Assembly: GCA_015501055.1 (NCBI GenBank)
Contig: JADNYV010000052.1
Location: forward strand, 62,001-126,000
Reading direction: 5' to 3'
Length of the DNA: 64,000 bases
Origin: Mucidula mucida
Taxonomy: Eukaryota; Basidiomycota; Agaricomycetes; Agaricales; Physalacriaceae
Below the pieces are notes generated by a model. That model searched no databases. It had not been told where the DNA came from and saw only the letters and a program-made list of their open reading frames with translations. Shown here one piece after another: positions 12,097 to 23,149 of the stretch (within the stretch, counting starts at the first letter, position 1; each line of letters starts with the position of its first letter). Position numbers and translations under genes: made by a program.

Positions 12097-13382
12097 ATGC
12101 ATCCAATGCTTCCTCAAGAGATTCTTATTTTCATCATCGACGATGTCGCTGAAATCAGCTATAACCATCATGAAACCGTACCTCCTCTCATGGCGCTCCT
12201 CCAAGCATCGACTCACTTCCGCCGCTGTCGTCAGCACATCTATCGCCAGACATCCCTAGGTCTCGAGAGCTGCCTCCTCAACACTGAGGAAAAGCCGCTG
12301 GACAAGAGCTCTTTGCGCTTCTTGGAACTGCTTTGCACCATGCCAGAAGTTGGGCACATGGTCAAAGAGGTTTCTATATCTCCAAGGTTCGACCAGAGCT
12401 CCACCATGTTCGTTATTACGGAGACTCCAGCCTGGCGCTTGCACGCAGAGATCAGCGGGTATTTGCCTAATGTGGAGTCGGTCACCTTGTACTTTAATCT
12501 CTATCCAGAGATGGAGGATCCGATGACGATGACGATGAAGATCGACGAAAAACTCGCCGCAGCCCTCCCCATGGTCTTACCGTCCTGCCCATTCGACAAG
12601 TTGACTATAGAGAATGCGTCGGTGCAGCCTGCACCCCTCATGGCGTTCCTCGCGCACGTTCCTCAGATCACCTCGCTCGACATCAATGAAACGACTGTGC
12701 ACGTTCGAGAGGGACCAGAACCCCAGCATGCCATGATTAAAGATACGCATCCCAAGATCAAGGAGCTGATTTTGTCGGAATCCAACTCTATTAGTATCTT
12801 AAAGAAATGCTGGGAGAATGATGCGTTCTGCACGATGATTGCTCCATCAACTGTCCGCCGCCTTAATCTCCCATGTCTGGACGCTATGGACCATACTGGG
12901 ACCGTTCATTCCGAGATTGACGTCTTTGGAAGAAGTCTTTCTCGATCTTTCTCTTACCGGTGGTATGTGGTTGTTAGGCATTTGCGGAACTCTCTCTGAT
13001 AAGTTACTGCTTATGTAGGAGATCCGATCCTCGCGCACTTGTGCACGCGCCCTCGCTATGCCTTGGGATTAACGACGTCGAGAATCTCGTGTCCTGCTCA
13101 CACGCCTTGGCCAGGGCCTGTACCAGTCTAGGTCTTTCCCAGTCGGACATCAAGTTCCAGCGGTTAGCCATCGTCGTCGACCGACAGTCGAGTCGGGGCG
13201 CACTTTGGGATGCTGACGTCTGGCGGGGCTTGGCTTCTTCCCTGGTCCAGCCGCACCTCAAGACGGTTTGCATTACTTTTAATGAATGGGACGACGAACT
13301 TGAACGAGAGGGAAACCTGGCATTGGAAGAAGTGTCTTTGTGCTTCAAGGATGCCAGGCGAAGGTCACTGTTAGAAAAATGA
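12097..13382 (+). CDS. Degenerate F-box / LRR-like protein, paralogue 1
   Basis: Member of a local family of three (with 13839-15273 and 61809-63133). The N-terminus LPQEILIFIIDDVAEI is a weak F-box-like helix. The conserved RCRQHIYR follows about 45 residues later, and the body has irregular leucine-rich repeats (CPFDKLTIEN.., VPQITSLDI.., KIKELILSES). Such proteins usually pair with Skp1 in SCF ubiquitin ligases, but the F-box here is too divergent to be sure. Exon 1 runs to about 12960. An intron of about 60 bp ends TTATGTAG at 13019. The second exon contains LVHAPSLCLGINDVENLV, aligning with FLHAPSLCLELYDTPNML of paralogue 2. The exon junction needs a one- or two-base correction near 12910-13020. 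It sits in tandem, same strand, 460 bp upstream of paralogue 2. Confidence 0.6.
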
Positions 13383-13384
13383 TA

Positions 13385-13838
13385 ATGTCTATCATACAAT
13401 GTGTTAGTTGAAGTACGAGAGTCATTGATTCCGTGTTACAAGGGGCTTTTAACGATGGACCCACAACCACGACCGACGTGGCGTGGCAGATTCAGAGCTA
13501 CTACTAGGATAAAGCTTGACAGTGATATACATAGCGACAAAGAAAGGGAGGCAAGAACCTGAATATCTGGAGCATTGTTGTCAGTCATCGGGCCGGTAGA
13601 AGCCTCTTCAACCCTGCTTCAACCTTATCTCGTCTTGACACTCGTCGTCTGCGAAGTGCGTACCGTTTGTGCTGGATAGACTGTAGCTAAGACTGTATCA
13701 TTCTGATAGAGCCTTTACGACGGCATTTCCATGCCCTTCGGACTTCCTACGCGGAAGTACAACGAGGTGCGCTGAATGGAAACGCTCAGGACCAGTTGAC
13801 TGAATTCATTCCCTTAAGAGTCATCTTAGAGTCACCTT
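13385..13838. other. Intergenic between tandem F-box-like paralogues
   Basis: No gene seen. A pyrimidine-rich stretch just before 13839 fits a promoter/5' leader. Confidence 0.3.
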
Positions 13839-15273
13839 ATGTCTCCAGCTCTTCCCCAAGAACTCCTTGACCATGTCGTCGACAACGTTCATGCAGAAGT
13901 CCGTTTCCGAAAAAAACGACACTGGGCTGACGTTCTCGCTCTTCTCCGGGCAGGTCGATGTTTTGGCGCTCGCTGCCGCAAACACATGTATTGTTCGGTG
14001 TGCATCGACCTCGAAATAACGCCACCCCACGTCTTTGACAAGACTCTGGATGTGTCATCCCTCCGATTCATGGAACTTGTCCGTCACACACCAAGTCTTG
14101 CTGGCTTGGTGAAAAACGTCTCCTATGGCCTGTATTATGAGCTTGATGATATCTACCACATCACGTCGACCACGGCATGGCACGCGCTTCGGGAATTCTC
14201 CCCGTATCTGACGCGTTTGGATTCGGTTGCATTGGACTGTAACGATTCCCGGATAGATCCACTAGGCTTCCTCCACATGTGTCTTGATACCGAATTGGTC
14301 AAGGCAATTGGCCAAATCATCCCCTCGTGCCCATTCCACAAGCTCAGACTCTCGCAAATGGACCTGCTCCCCATCCATCTTGTGGATCTGCTGTCGTATT
14401 GCCCATCCGTAATCTCTCTCGACATAGAAAATGTCTCAACTGGACATGAACTTCCGGAAGATAGGAATATCGTACGACCGGTCGTACCTTCAAAGATTAA
14501 AGAACTAATGGTCTCGGAGGCGGACACTTTTTTGCGCGAGATGGCGAGCGACGAGGCCTGTCTTGCCTTGTGCGCTTCCGTTCGACGTATTGTTTTTCCG
14601 TCTTGGGACCTGACCGAGCATGTGTGGGGTCCGTTGGGGGACTTTATTCCTCGGTTAAGGGCTTTGGAGGTAGCCTTCTTTCACCTTTGGGATGATGACC
14701 TCGGTACGTGGCTACCCGTTTTCCCCCCATCTGACATCACTTACCGATATCATATTTATCTCAGACTTCGATGTTCGCACGTTTTTGCATGCACCTTCTT
14801 TATGTCTCGAGCTGTATGACACCCCCAATATGCTGGCTGCCATATCGAGTGCGTTGATGCAAAGGCCCGATTATCCCAGCAAGCTTCAACGTGTGGTTAT
14901 TGTAATACATACGACGCCTCGTGGGCAGTCTATAGATGATTGGCAAAAACTAGCGTCTGCCCTGCACCAGCCGCGCTTCGCGGCGCTCGAGTCAGTTTGC
15001 ATTATCTTCAGTAAAGAAATGCGGGAAGAAACATTATACACACCAGAAGACGTCTCGCGATGCTTCGCAGAACTCACAGTAAAGGTACATGTCAGAGTAC
15101 TTGCCCTAGCGTTGTCGTTGTATTCATACTTCGATACTTTATTTTAGACATACATCCTAATATCACAGTCCAAATGGACGAAAGGTGCCCAGGATGAATA
15201 CGTTGTGTCAAATACGCTACATCACGACGCAACGTCGCATAGGTTGCCTCTCTGTAGTTTGGCCGTCGAGTAG
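13839..15273 (+). CDS. Degenerate F-box / LRR-like protein, paralogue 2
   Basis: Same architecture as its upstream neighbour: LPQELLDHVVDNV at the N-terminus, CFGARCRKHMYC shortly after, then leucine-rich segments (CPFHKLRLSQMDLL, KIKELMVSEADTFL). Exon 1 is 13839-14703. An intron at 14704-14764 (GTACGT..CTCAG) joins DDDL to DFDVRTFLHAP. Exon 2 ends at 15084, an intron at 15085-15147 follows, and a 41-codon exon 3 stops at 15273. Every junction is in frame, so this copy reads as intact. Exon 3 overlaps, in antisense, the CHAT-protease remnant at 15171-15400, so the original 3' end may have been replaced. Substrate and partner unknown; Skp1 binding is only suggested by the F-box-like start. Confidence 0.65.
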
Positions 15274-15400
15274 GATCGCGAAGCAAGTAACCATAAACAT
15301 CGTTGGATACCGCTGGTGCATCTTGACCCATGTTGAACCATATCGTCGCGGTTACGCCATTGTAACCGGCCGCGGCAAGAAACAACCCTAGGGAGAATCG
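15171..15400 (-). pseudogene. 3' remnant of a CHAT-domain protease gene
   Basis: About 75 residues match the end of the CHAT domain encoded at 57100-57351. Here the minus strand reads QDAPAVSNDVYGYLLRDPTRR, where the intact gene reads RDAPAVSDDVYRYLLRDATRR. The match continues through NYREATYA, then in another frame YSSWAPFVH (intact gene: YLSWVPFVH). Nothing of the upstream caspase-like core, its His or its Cys is present, and sequence above about 15410 is unrelated. The fragment has at least one frame change and no start. It lies tail to tail with F-box-like paralogue 2, overlapping that gene's last exon. Confidence 0.75.
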
Positions 15401-15701
15401 ACCATAGTCGTAGATGACGATGTAAGGCGAAGAGGTTCCACTCAATGGGCGATGAAGCCAGGATTGATCTCGTGCTAGATGGGCCACAAATCTTTTTTTT
15501 TAAAACCGGTGAATGTACCCAAAAACTTAGTATGAAATTGACCTCGAGCTCGTGTGGAAGCTTTCAGTTGAATGTAGCAAAGATAGAAAGGTTAACATGC
15601 CGCAACTGCTTTTCAAAAGTTGAATCAAAACTTATGGGTTTTGTTCCCGCTGAGTGACTGTTTCTTTGATTGATAATAAACAGCGGTGAAAAGCACTCTA
15701 A

Positions 15702-15811
15702 GGCACTTTGCCGGAGTGGTTAACGGGTTGGCCTGCTACAAGCACCGATCAGAGCCTTGCTTACGTAAGCCAATGCACTTGTGCGCCAGAGTTCGAATCT
15801 CTGAGGTGTCG
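15702..15811 (+). tRNA. tRNA-Ser(GCT) with intron
   Basis: The acceptor arm GGCACTT pairs with AGGTGTC (15804-15810), with G as discriminator. The D stem is CCG/CGG. The anticodon stem TTGGC/GCCAA encloses CTGCTA-A with anticodon GCT once an intron of about 29 nt is removed after position 37. The variable arm GCAC-TT-GTGC is of serine type, and the T arm is CAGAG-TTCGAAT-CTCTG. A T6 tract at 15833-15838 is the expected Pol III terminator. Confidence 0.9.
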
Positions 15812-16318
15812 ATTACACAGAGTAAGCCCTGCTTTTTTCAGATTGTTCTTGATCTAACTTCTAACGCTCTCGAGAGTCGAGCGACGAGTCTCTGAATAGT
15901 GAATCAATCAGGATTCAAAAGTGACAAGAGACGGACCACACATTTTGTACCGGACATACTACCTGAATAACAACGCGCGATGTAATGTGACGCGGTTTCT
16001 CAAAGAATGGTACTTTGGCTTACAACACTTTCAAGGTCACATTTCTTTTATAGATCCGATCCAACGGCAGCATTACTCATCGTTGGAGTGAGTTACATAT
16101 CAACAGACGCTTCACCCCAGTCTGAAGTCAGTCCCAATCTCAGGAGATCACAAGGGATAGTACGTAGACCGCGCGAACAATTTATCGACGCGTCAACGCT
16201 ATATACAGGTGCAGGAGATAACATAACATAACATAGCACGACACATAAGTGGACTTCATAAAAAAGCAGAAAGATCCCAAGAGATATAAATACACCCAGA
16301 CCCCCCCCCCCCCCCAAC
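15812..16318. other. Spacer with a 15-base poly-C tract
   Basis: No gene seen. It contains the Pol III terminator of the tRNA, a short ACATA repeat near 16219-16234, and an uninterrupted run of 15 C at 16301-16315. The poly-C lies just beyond the stop codon of the SAP-domain gene, that is in its 3' UTR. Confidence 0.6.
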
Positions 16319-18953
16319 CTATCGCCTCTTCGCAGCGAGTCCAGCACCAACGCTTCGCCTCCCCAAGATCGCATTCTTCCCTACACCACCCCCGCCTACG
16401 CTGGATCTCACTTTCCTATCCCTATCCACCGCCAAGCTACGCCGCCCACTGGCCCCGGCAGCGCTCTTCCTATACGTCGGCGCCGGCTGAACCGAAGCTG
16501 GTGGCTTGGGCACAGCAGTAGCCGAAGAACCTGACCCAGACGACGAGGCCTGCGGCGTCGCAGGGACCTGGCGCCGCGCAGCCAACCTCGCCACAACCGT
16601 AGTACGCGAGATACGCGGTCGGCGCGTGCTCGCGCTTCGTGAAGCAATGCTGCTATTACCCACCGACATACCTTCAACGAAAATCAATATCACACGTCGT
16701 GAACAATTGAATCACATACCTCTGCTACCACTAGCAGTGGGTATCTTGCTGGGACTCAACGTCGCCTCTGACAACGGCTCCCTAAAGATCCTAGGGGCCA
16801 GCGGCAGTGGTGTACTCGCATTTGCTGCCACAGATTCTGCCTTTGGGGTAGCAGTAGGACCCGAAGCCCTGGCCAAACTGGATTTGGTCGGTTGTAAAAG
16901 CCTCGAGGACGGATTTGTGGGTGTCACTTTCCTGGGCACCATACTCGGCTTGGCGGCGACGCGTGTCCGAATTGACTGCGGTGTTGAGGACGGGGGCGGC
17001 GCAAGGCGCGTTGTAGAATTGACACTTCCCCGCGTCGTCGAAGTAATACTCCCACGAATGCTGCCTCCTCTCGAAGTAGGCGTTACACTTCCCCGAGTGC
17101 TAGAATTAATGCTGCCTCGGGTAGTAGAGGTAATGCTGCCTCGAGTAGTGGAGGTGATGCTTCCTCTAGTACTAGCGTTGATGCTCCCTCTGGTCGCAGC
17201 AGGCAGACTGCCTCTGGTTGACGACAAACTGCCCTTGGTAGTCGAGCCGATACTGCCTCTCGTGTTAGCAGTAGTGATACTGCCACGGGCGGCCGTACTC
17301 CCACTGGCCGCCGTACCGCTCTTCTTGGGTATGAACTTTGGAGGGCCCATACTCCCCGGCGTAACCTTCCTAGCGGCAATGGGAGCTTTGCCCGTCGATG
17401 GTTTCCGGGCTGCAATAGGCTCAGGTTTCTTCTCCACAACCTTCTCTTTCGCTTCAGCTTTCGTCGTCGCTGGCTCTGATTTGGGCTTCACGCCAAACCA
17501 CCCCTTGACGTATCCAATCAAGCCCTTCTTCGCTGGAGTCGGCTTTGGGCGTACACCGCTCACTCGCGGTCGAACACCACTTTGACGGCGCACACCACTC
17601 GTTCTTGGTCGAACGCCGCTTTGTCTCGGGCGAACTCCACTCGACCGAGGTCTTGCGCCACTGGCCCTCCCTCCAACCCTCGCACTCTTCCGTGTCCCGT
17701 CCCCATCGGTTGTGTCTTGCCCCACCTTGCGTTTCTTTACTAGGACTGTTCGTGTGGGCTCGTTGATCGCGGGCATGCGAGCCTCCAGCTGTTCATGGAC
17801 CTTTTCGAACCGATCCGACACCTGTTGAGTTGGGGTGGAGGAAGAAGGACTGGCGTTGGCAACCAGAGAACGCCTCGGAATTGGCTTGACGGGTCGACTG
17901 GGGTCAACAGGAATCTCCGCCCGTTGCATCAGCTCCTCCATCACACGCAAAGTGACAGATGGTCGAGGCACGACTTTACGCTTCTGCCCTTCTGCGTTGG
18001 TTTGCTCCTCGGAATCGTGTTCGAGGTCGTCCTCTGTAGCATATTCATCTCCTGGTCCGAATTGCCCATCTCTAAACCTTTCTGGGAGAGGCGGAACTGG
18101 AGGTGGCAAACTTAACGAAGGCCTAAACGCCCACCCGCTGGCTCTGGGGGTACCAAATTCGAAGCGTCCCTCTGCACCATTCGATCTCGTAGGCGTTCCG
18201 GGATCGTTTCTCAACATGCGAGCAACGTCGCGTGCAGGCGTATCGACGCCGCCGTCAACGACTAGATCGAAGGAAGTCTGAAAGGGAGCAAGCATAGGTG
18301 TATCGCCAACTCTCCAGTTCACGCTGGTGGGGGGAGGAGTGGAGATAAAAGGAGGCTCAGACGCCTCAAAAGAGGACGAGCTAAAGCGAGGAATATTCAC
18401 AAGTCGGATTGTGTTGCCAACATCGACATTCGGGGGTGGCGTAAAAGGCTCGATGAGAGGCGAAGCCGGGAGAGGGATTTGGTGCGGTAACACCTGGAAG
18501 AGGCCGGAAGCGACGCTACTAACTGTAGCTTGCGATTGGTGTTTGGGCAAAGGAAGACAATGAAGTAGACGTGGATCGCGAAAAGCCAAAGGAAGATACG
18601 AGAGACTTGAGGGACATGGAGGCTGGACTGAATCAACAAAGGAAACCGAACAACGAATGAATGACTTGCATTTGAATGAGCCAAATCGCTGGCGCTTTCC
18701 TCCTTGATGCTGCCGAGGTGATAATCTCTCTCCCAACCTCCTCAGCTGTCGGGTTCATGTTCTCCTTGGCGCCGTCTGCACTGCTGCCCTCGTTGGCAGC
18801 ATGCAACTGCGCAAGCCTCTCCGCCATCTCGCTCTTCTTCCCATTGGCCTTCACTCCGTGCGCTTTGCACAATCTGACGAGCTGCTCTTTCTTCAAGGAA
18901 TGCAACGCAGCCGAGTTTTGCAGAATCGAATCGGTCGCAGAGGGACCGTCCAT
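16319..18953 (-). CDS. SAP-domain protein with Arg-Gly-Ser repeats
   Basis: Probably a nuclear, DNA- or chromatin-binding protein. From MDGPSATDSILQN at 18953 the first exon encodes a SAP motif, LHSLKKEQLVRLCKAHGVKA followed by KKSEMAERL, at residues ~16-50. SAP motifs bind AT-rich/scaffold DNA. The long second part (to 16712) is disordered, with acidic and proline-rich stretches. It then has a basic array of SGVRPR repeats (about 17530-17660) and a longer array of RGSITSTT-type repeats (about 17040-17290). A 50-bp intron around 16669-16718 leads to a basic C-terminus ending at 16319. The exon 1 to exon 2 junction near 18690 changes frame, either by an intron I cannot place or by an indel. 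No enzyme domain seen. A 359-residue open frame on the other strand is its shadow. Confidence 0.75.
17040..17660 (-). repeat. In-frame minisatellite-like coding repeats
   Basis: Two arrays lie inside the SAP-domain gene: about nine imperfect copies of a 24-27-nt unit encoding RGSI(T/N)STT (17040-17290), and about six copies of an 18-24-nt unit encoding SGVRPR (17530-17660). Both keep the reading frame and are Arg/Ser-rich. Confidence 0.7.
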
Positions 18954-18959
18954 TGTTGG

Positions 18960-19288
18960 ATGGTAAGTCGAAGGTAATGTTTGTAATGATTTCTGTAGGC
19001 TTTTTGTGTTTGTCCACGGTGCAGTTCGGGTAAAGGAGCGACAGTGATTACAGGCGCAACTGGTCGTAGTGGTCCAAGTTTGTTGACTTGCCCAATTTGG
19101 ATAGCCCCGGTTGCTTCCCACGCACGTGATGGCGTCGCGTCTCGCTCAAGTGTCGAGCGATGAGCAAAGCCAATCGCGGGCTTTGGCTATGATGCGACCG
19201 CGTCAAGGACAAGCTCAAGGCAAAAAAACCTTGAAATACAAAAGAAGACCTTGCATCAAGGTCCAAAATTGGGGAACACATCCTTGAG
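18960..19288. other. Short intergenic region upstream of the SAP gene
   Basis: No gene seen. It is the likely promoter of the minus-strand SAP gene and, at its right end, holds the T4 tract (about 19267-19270 on the minus strand) that would end tRNA-Ala transcription. Confidence 0.3.
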
Positions 19289-19372
19289 TGGACACTGTGG
19301 GATTTGAACCCACGACCTCACGCAGGGAATATCAATGCAAAGCGTGCGCGCTACCAACTGTGCTAAGAGCCC
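19289..19372 (-). tRNA. tRNA-Ala(TGC) with 11-nt intron
   Basis: The acceptor arm GGGCTCT pairs with AGTGTCC and includes the G3:U70 pair that marks alanine tRNA; there is one U-U mismatch. The anticodon stem is CACGC/GCGTG. The loop TTTGCA..T gives anticodon TGC after removal of an 11-nt intron behind position 37. The T arm is GTGGG-TTCAAAT-CCCAC, and the discriminator is A. One A-C mismatch in the D stem may be a real variant or a base error. Confidence 0.88.
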
Positions 19373-20175
19373 ATAGAATTCAGAAGTGTGGCGCACGTCC
19401 GGTTCTTTGCAGGTTGCCTTGTATTGCCTTGGTAGCTTTCCACTACACGAGGCCGTTCATCGTCGTGATCGATCGATATCCGAGTCATTGTGATCTGAAG
19501 CATTTGTGATCTCGCAGCCTAATTGTCCTTCTATTAATCTATTGTACCCGCATAGCTCTTGGAAGTTTCGAGGGTCTTTTCCGACGCTTAAGGCTGTTTA
19601 AAAGCGACACCGCGCGTTATCCGCAACCACTCAAACCCCAATGCCCAACTCAACTACCAACTCACAACACAAGGCTCACGACGGCTTCACGCCAGCGGGT
19701 CATCGAGTTCGGGGCGCGCCTACCCAGATGGTGGCACCGAATTGCAGCTTCTATGTCTGCCTGTTCTGGAACAGGGTGAGTCTTGCGACCAGACTCCAAT
19801 GCAAAACGAGGCTAAAGGTCACCAGGCGATGGACTGGAGAAGCAAAGCACACTGAGGCATATTGTCTCCAAATTTAAGGGAAGCCTTTGCCTTCGTCTTT
19901 GAATCCTCCGCCTCCGCCATACACCGATTGCACGAGTCAACTGCATGACACCCAGGGCCGCACCAAAATGGCGGCAGACACACAGGCTATGAATACCAGG
20001 TCAATAGCACATAGAAACAAGACGAGCAGATGATTGGAAGACGCGTTGGAGTTAATTTGTCCTAGTTTCCTTAGAGCGACAAATTGTATTCCGGGTGTAG
20101 CTATAAACCAACTACATTGTTACCGTACTAGAATAATCATGATCAGCCTCATCAGGGTATGCAAAGAAGCAATGC
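19373..20175. other. Intergenic, nothing recognised
   Basis: No gene supported. A 78-residue frame at 19641-19877 has no motif. Confidence 0.35.
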
Positions 20176-21534
20176 TTACCACTGCAGCATGGTGAGTATC
20201 ACAGATTCGACATTCTCAACACAAAGCACTCCCCGTTCGTTCGTGCGCGGAAACAATCTCCTCACCGCATTCGCAGCTACCCTCGGGACCGTGATACTTA
20301 TCGTCTGCAACGTCCCGCCGGCCCCTTCGGAAGCAGCCAAGACGTTGTTCGACAGAGCTTGATCCAAGTCCGCCCAGAGCGCGTCCGTCGAATCAAATGA
20401 GATCCCTTCAATATCAAGCTCGAGCGTGTTGACGCCGATGAAGGCACGCGAAGGATGTGAAAGCTCCGTGATCCACCAACGCATAATCTCATTGGCTTGT
20501 AGAGGTGGGTCGCCCATGACAGTACTCGTCAAAGCGACGTGCGGTATGCCTCGATTAGGAGACGTTTGGAAGGGAAGATAATTATTCACAGCAGCTATCG
20601 TTGGTGGTCAGACCTAGTCTGTGGAGAAAGAAAAAAAGGACATACGTTTAAGATACCCGGGTGAATACCCAAAATACACTAGCTCCGGCGTCTGTGAAAG
20701 GACGTCCCGAATCTGCTGCGTGTTGAACGAGTTCGTGTGAAGGGTGAGCCTTTGGATCTGAGCGAATCGAACAGGCGTGTAGCACTGCAACAACGCTGTG
20801 AGCGCGGACCTCATAACCATCGGATTTAGCGTCAACGAAAGCGAATGCAGATCCGCAGCCGTAGCACTAAACATCGGGACGATTTCCATGTCATACTTTG
20901 GCACGTAAGAGAACGGTAGGATATTGAAGAGCACAAGCTCTCGAAGGGGAACTGGGTTGTATCCATTCGTAAGAGAATGTTGAGTGGGAGCGGAATTGCT
21001 GGACTGGGAAGAAGGAAGAGGGTGAGAGAAGAGATCAAATATTTCGAATACATCGCTCTTGAATTCGAGGCTGACGAGTTCTATCCGTTGAATCCGGGAC
21101 ATTGTGACGCTCAAGCAAGATGCAATCGGAGTAGGGATGTCCGCGAGACGCGCGTACCCCGATATTGTCAAGGACGTAAGGCCTGTAAGTAAGGGGAGGA
21201 TGTGAGGAACGGATAAGATGCCATACTCTGTCGGAGGAGGGTTTACGATTAGAGTAAGGCTTTTGACAAGACTTGCTATAGATCCCCCGTTGCCGCCCCC
21301 ATTTCCGTTAGAAATCTGGGTCTGGAGCAGCTCCCAGAAGGAATCGGCGGTGTTTTTCGTTTCTTCGACGGGTTTGAATGTGATGGAGCGGAACATGCGA
21401 GGGCGCGAGAAGAGGTACCACTGGTGGCATACGAGATTGCATGCTGAAAGGGTTTGATGGCTGGGGGGAGATCCAGAGACGAAAGAGAGCATAAGATCGA
21501 CGAGTTCGATGGGGAAGGGAACTGGAGGATACAT
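20176..21534 (-). CDS. F-box-like protein with leucine-rich body
   Basis: The start is the ATG at 21534 (MYPPVPFPIELVDLMLSFV). The next residues CNLVCHQWYLFSRPRMFRSI match the second half of a fungal F-box (CxxVCxxWxxxxRPxLF). The rest is a leucine-rich body (SLVKSLTLIV, LLTGLTSLTISGYARL, RELVLFNILPF). An intron at about 20596-20643 joins SPGYLK to PAVNNYLPFQTS in frame. The last exon ends SVILTMLQW at 20176. Both exons are open and the splice is clean, so this gene looks intact. It would bind Skp1 through the N-terminal F-box and present an unknown substrate. It is a different subfamily from the three LPQE-type paralogues in this window. Confidence 0.75.
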
Positions 21535-21549
21535 CTTGTATCTCAAGTC

Positions 21550-23149
21550 GGATTACAGATCGCTTGGCGAAGGAGATGAGTAGTATGCAGTTGCGAGTAA
21601 GAGTACAAGGGTTTGGATCCGATAGGAATATTATCCGTCGGACTGTAAGCTTGTCAATAACGAGATGCATTCGTGTAAACGAGTGAGCTGCTCAACTATA
21701 TGGACAGGGGAGCTCTGAGGGACTACGAGGATCAAGGTAGAAAGGCCAGAGCAGGCTTGAGCCGGAGGAAGACCTTTTAAGTTGAAGAGGGTTGCTGTGT
21801 GAAGGTTACCCGAGTAAACTGAACCTGATCATGGGCGTGACGGTGCAGAGGCAACGAAGTGACGTAACTCGACGATCGAGCTTTCTTCACCTCTCCACCT
21901 TCAAGAAAATCGGTCTCTTCTGGACGTTCTCAAGCGCTCCCAATGACAACAGCGCCATACTGAACGAATAAACATTGCTCCCTTCTGAATTCCTCGCGGC
22001 CTTGGACCCTCTCCATGTCGGCACATCTATGATTTCATCATTCCTCCAATTGACTTACCCCGTCCGCTATGTCAATCGTACACTAATCTCAATGACCAGT
22101 GGTATCAACTTTTCACACTTCGGAAGGCATATATACATATCTTCGGAGCTTCACCAGCTCCTTTTTGGCCCTCCAACACTGTCTATCTACCTGGGGGACA
22201 TGGACTGTGGGGACGGTCAAATCTCAGTATGACCGGCGTACCTAGGCTGGATCTCAGGGTGACGTTTCTCGGCCATCGTTGAATTTACCCCTTATGAGTG
22301 TGTACGACCCTCTCGGAACAGAATACGATTCAAATCTTCTCTCGAACGAGCTTCACCTCCGTGTCGTACAGCGCTAAGAATTGATACAAGTTTCGAGTAT
22401 GCGATTTCTATCTATAGAAGTACGCCCGTACCGCTCTCCGTAGCCACCTGGTCGCGCTCGAGTGCGTCTTGCGGTGACTTTAGTGGCGTTGGGTTCGCCT
22501 CTTCTGTTCGAGAACTACTGGCACATCCACGGCCTGTAATGCAGGGGTAGACGACATAAATCGTGATTAACATGCGTACGTCCAATCGCTTGGGCTCTAT
22601 AGTCTGAGTCATGTCTAATATGCCAGTATGAACTCAGAAGAAGTATCACTACCTCGTAGCACATCTTACTAACTACTCGGTGATTATGCTATCGCCGCAC
22701 ACACACCTAGAAGTGATTGCAGACCGCCATTATATCATAGGTCTGCCAAACTTCACATCTGATAGCACTACCGATTCACATGCTGTATCTCTCTACCTCT
22801 ACACAAGGTCAACTTTGAAGTATCAAAGATTCTGAACATCTGAAAATGTATCGTACAATTCCAAGGTGGCGCAAATAGGCGTGGAGTGGCAGTTAGTTAA
22901 ATCTATTGGAAAGGTGCCACCGAACGATATGGGAATCGGGACCGACCCCGGGCCCCCGAGTCTGGAGTGCGGGAGATACGAGCGACATACAGTAGTATGA
23001 TTCCTGCTTACCAGTTCTCCGTTCAAAGCGCTGGTGGCTTCTGTGGCGCGGGGCGCCAAATATGAAGCTTTGATCGATCGAGGATCAATCCCGCCCCGCT
23101 CTTACCATTTTCGTAACCCTAACCCATCTGCATTTCACTCCATACCCCC
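21550..23149. other. 1.6-kb intergenic stretch, nothing recognised
   Basis: Only short frames occur. One at 21975-22232 (85 residues) has F-box-gene-like composition but no motif. The last ~150 bp would hold the promoter of the Stb6-like gene. Confidence 0.35.

Noticed and set aside
16506..17585. 359-residue plus-strand open frame with VVEVMLPRVVEVMLP-like repeats
   Set aside because: Antisense shadow of the repeat region in the SAP-domain gene; its periodicity comes from the RGS repeats.
19288..19509. Plus-strand frame starting MDTVGFEPTTSRR
   Set aside because: It is a read-through of the tRNA-Ala gene on the other strand, a common artefact.
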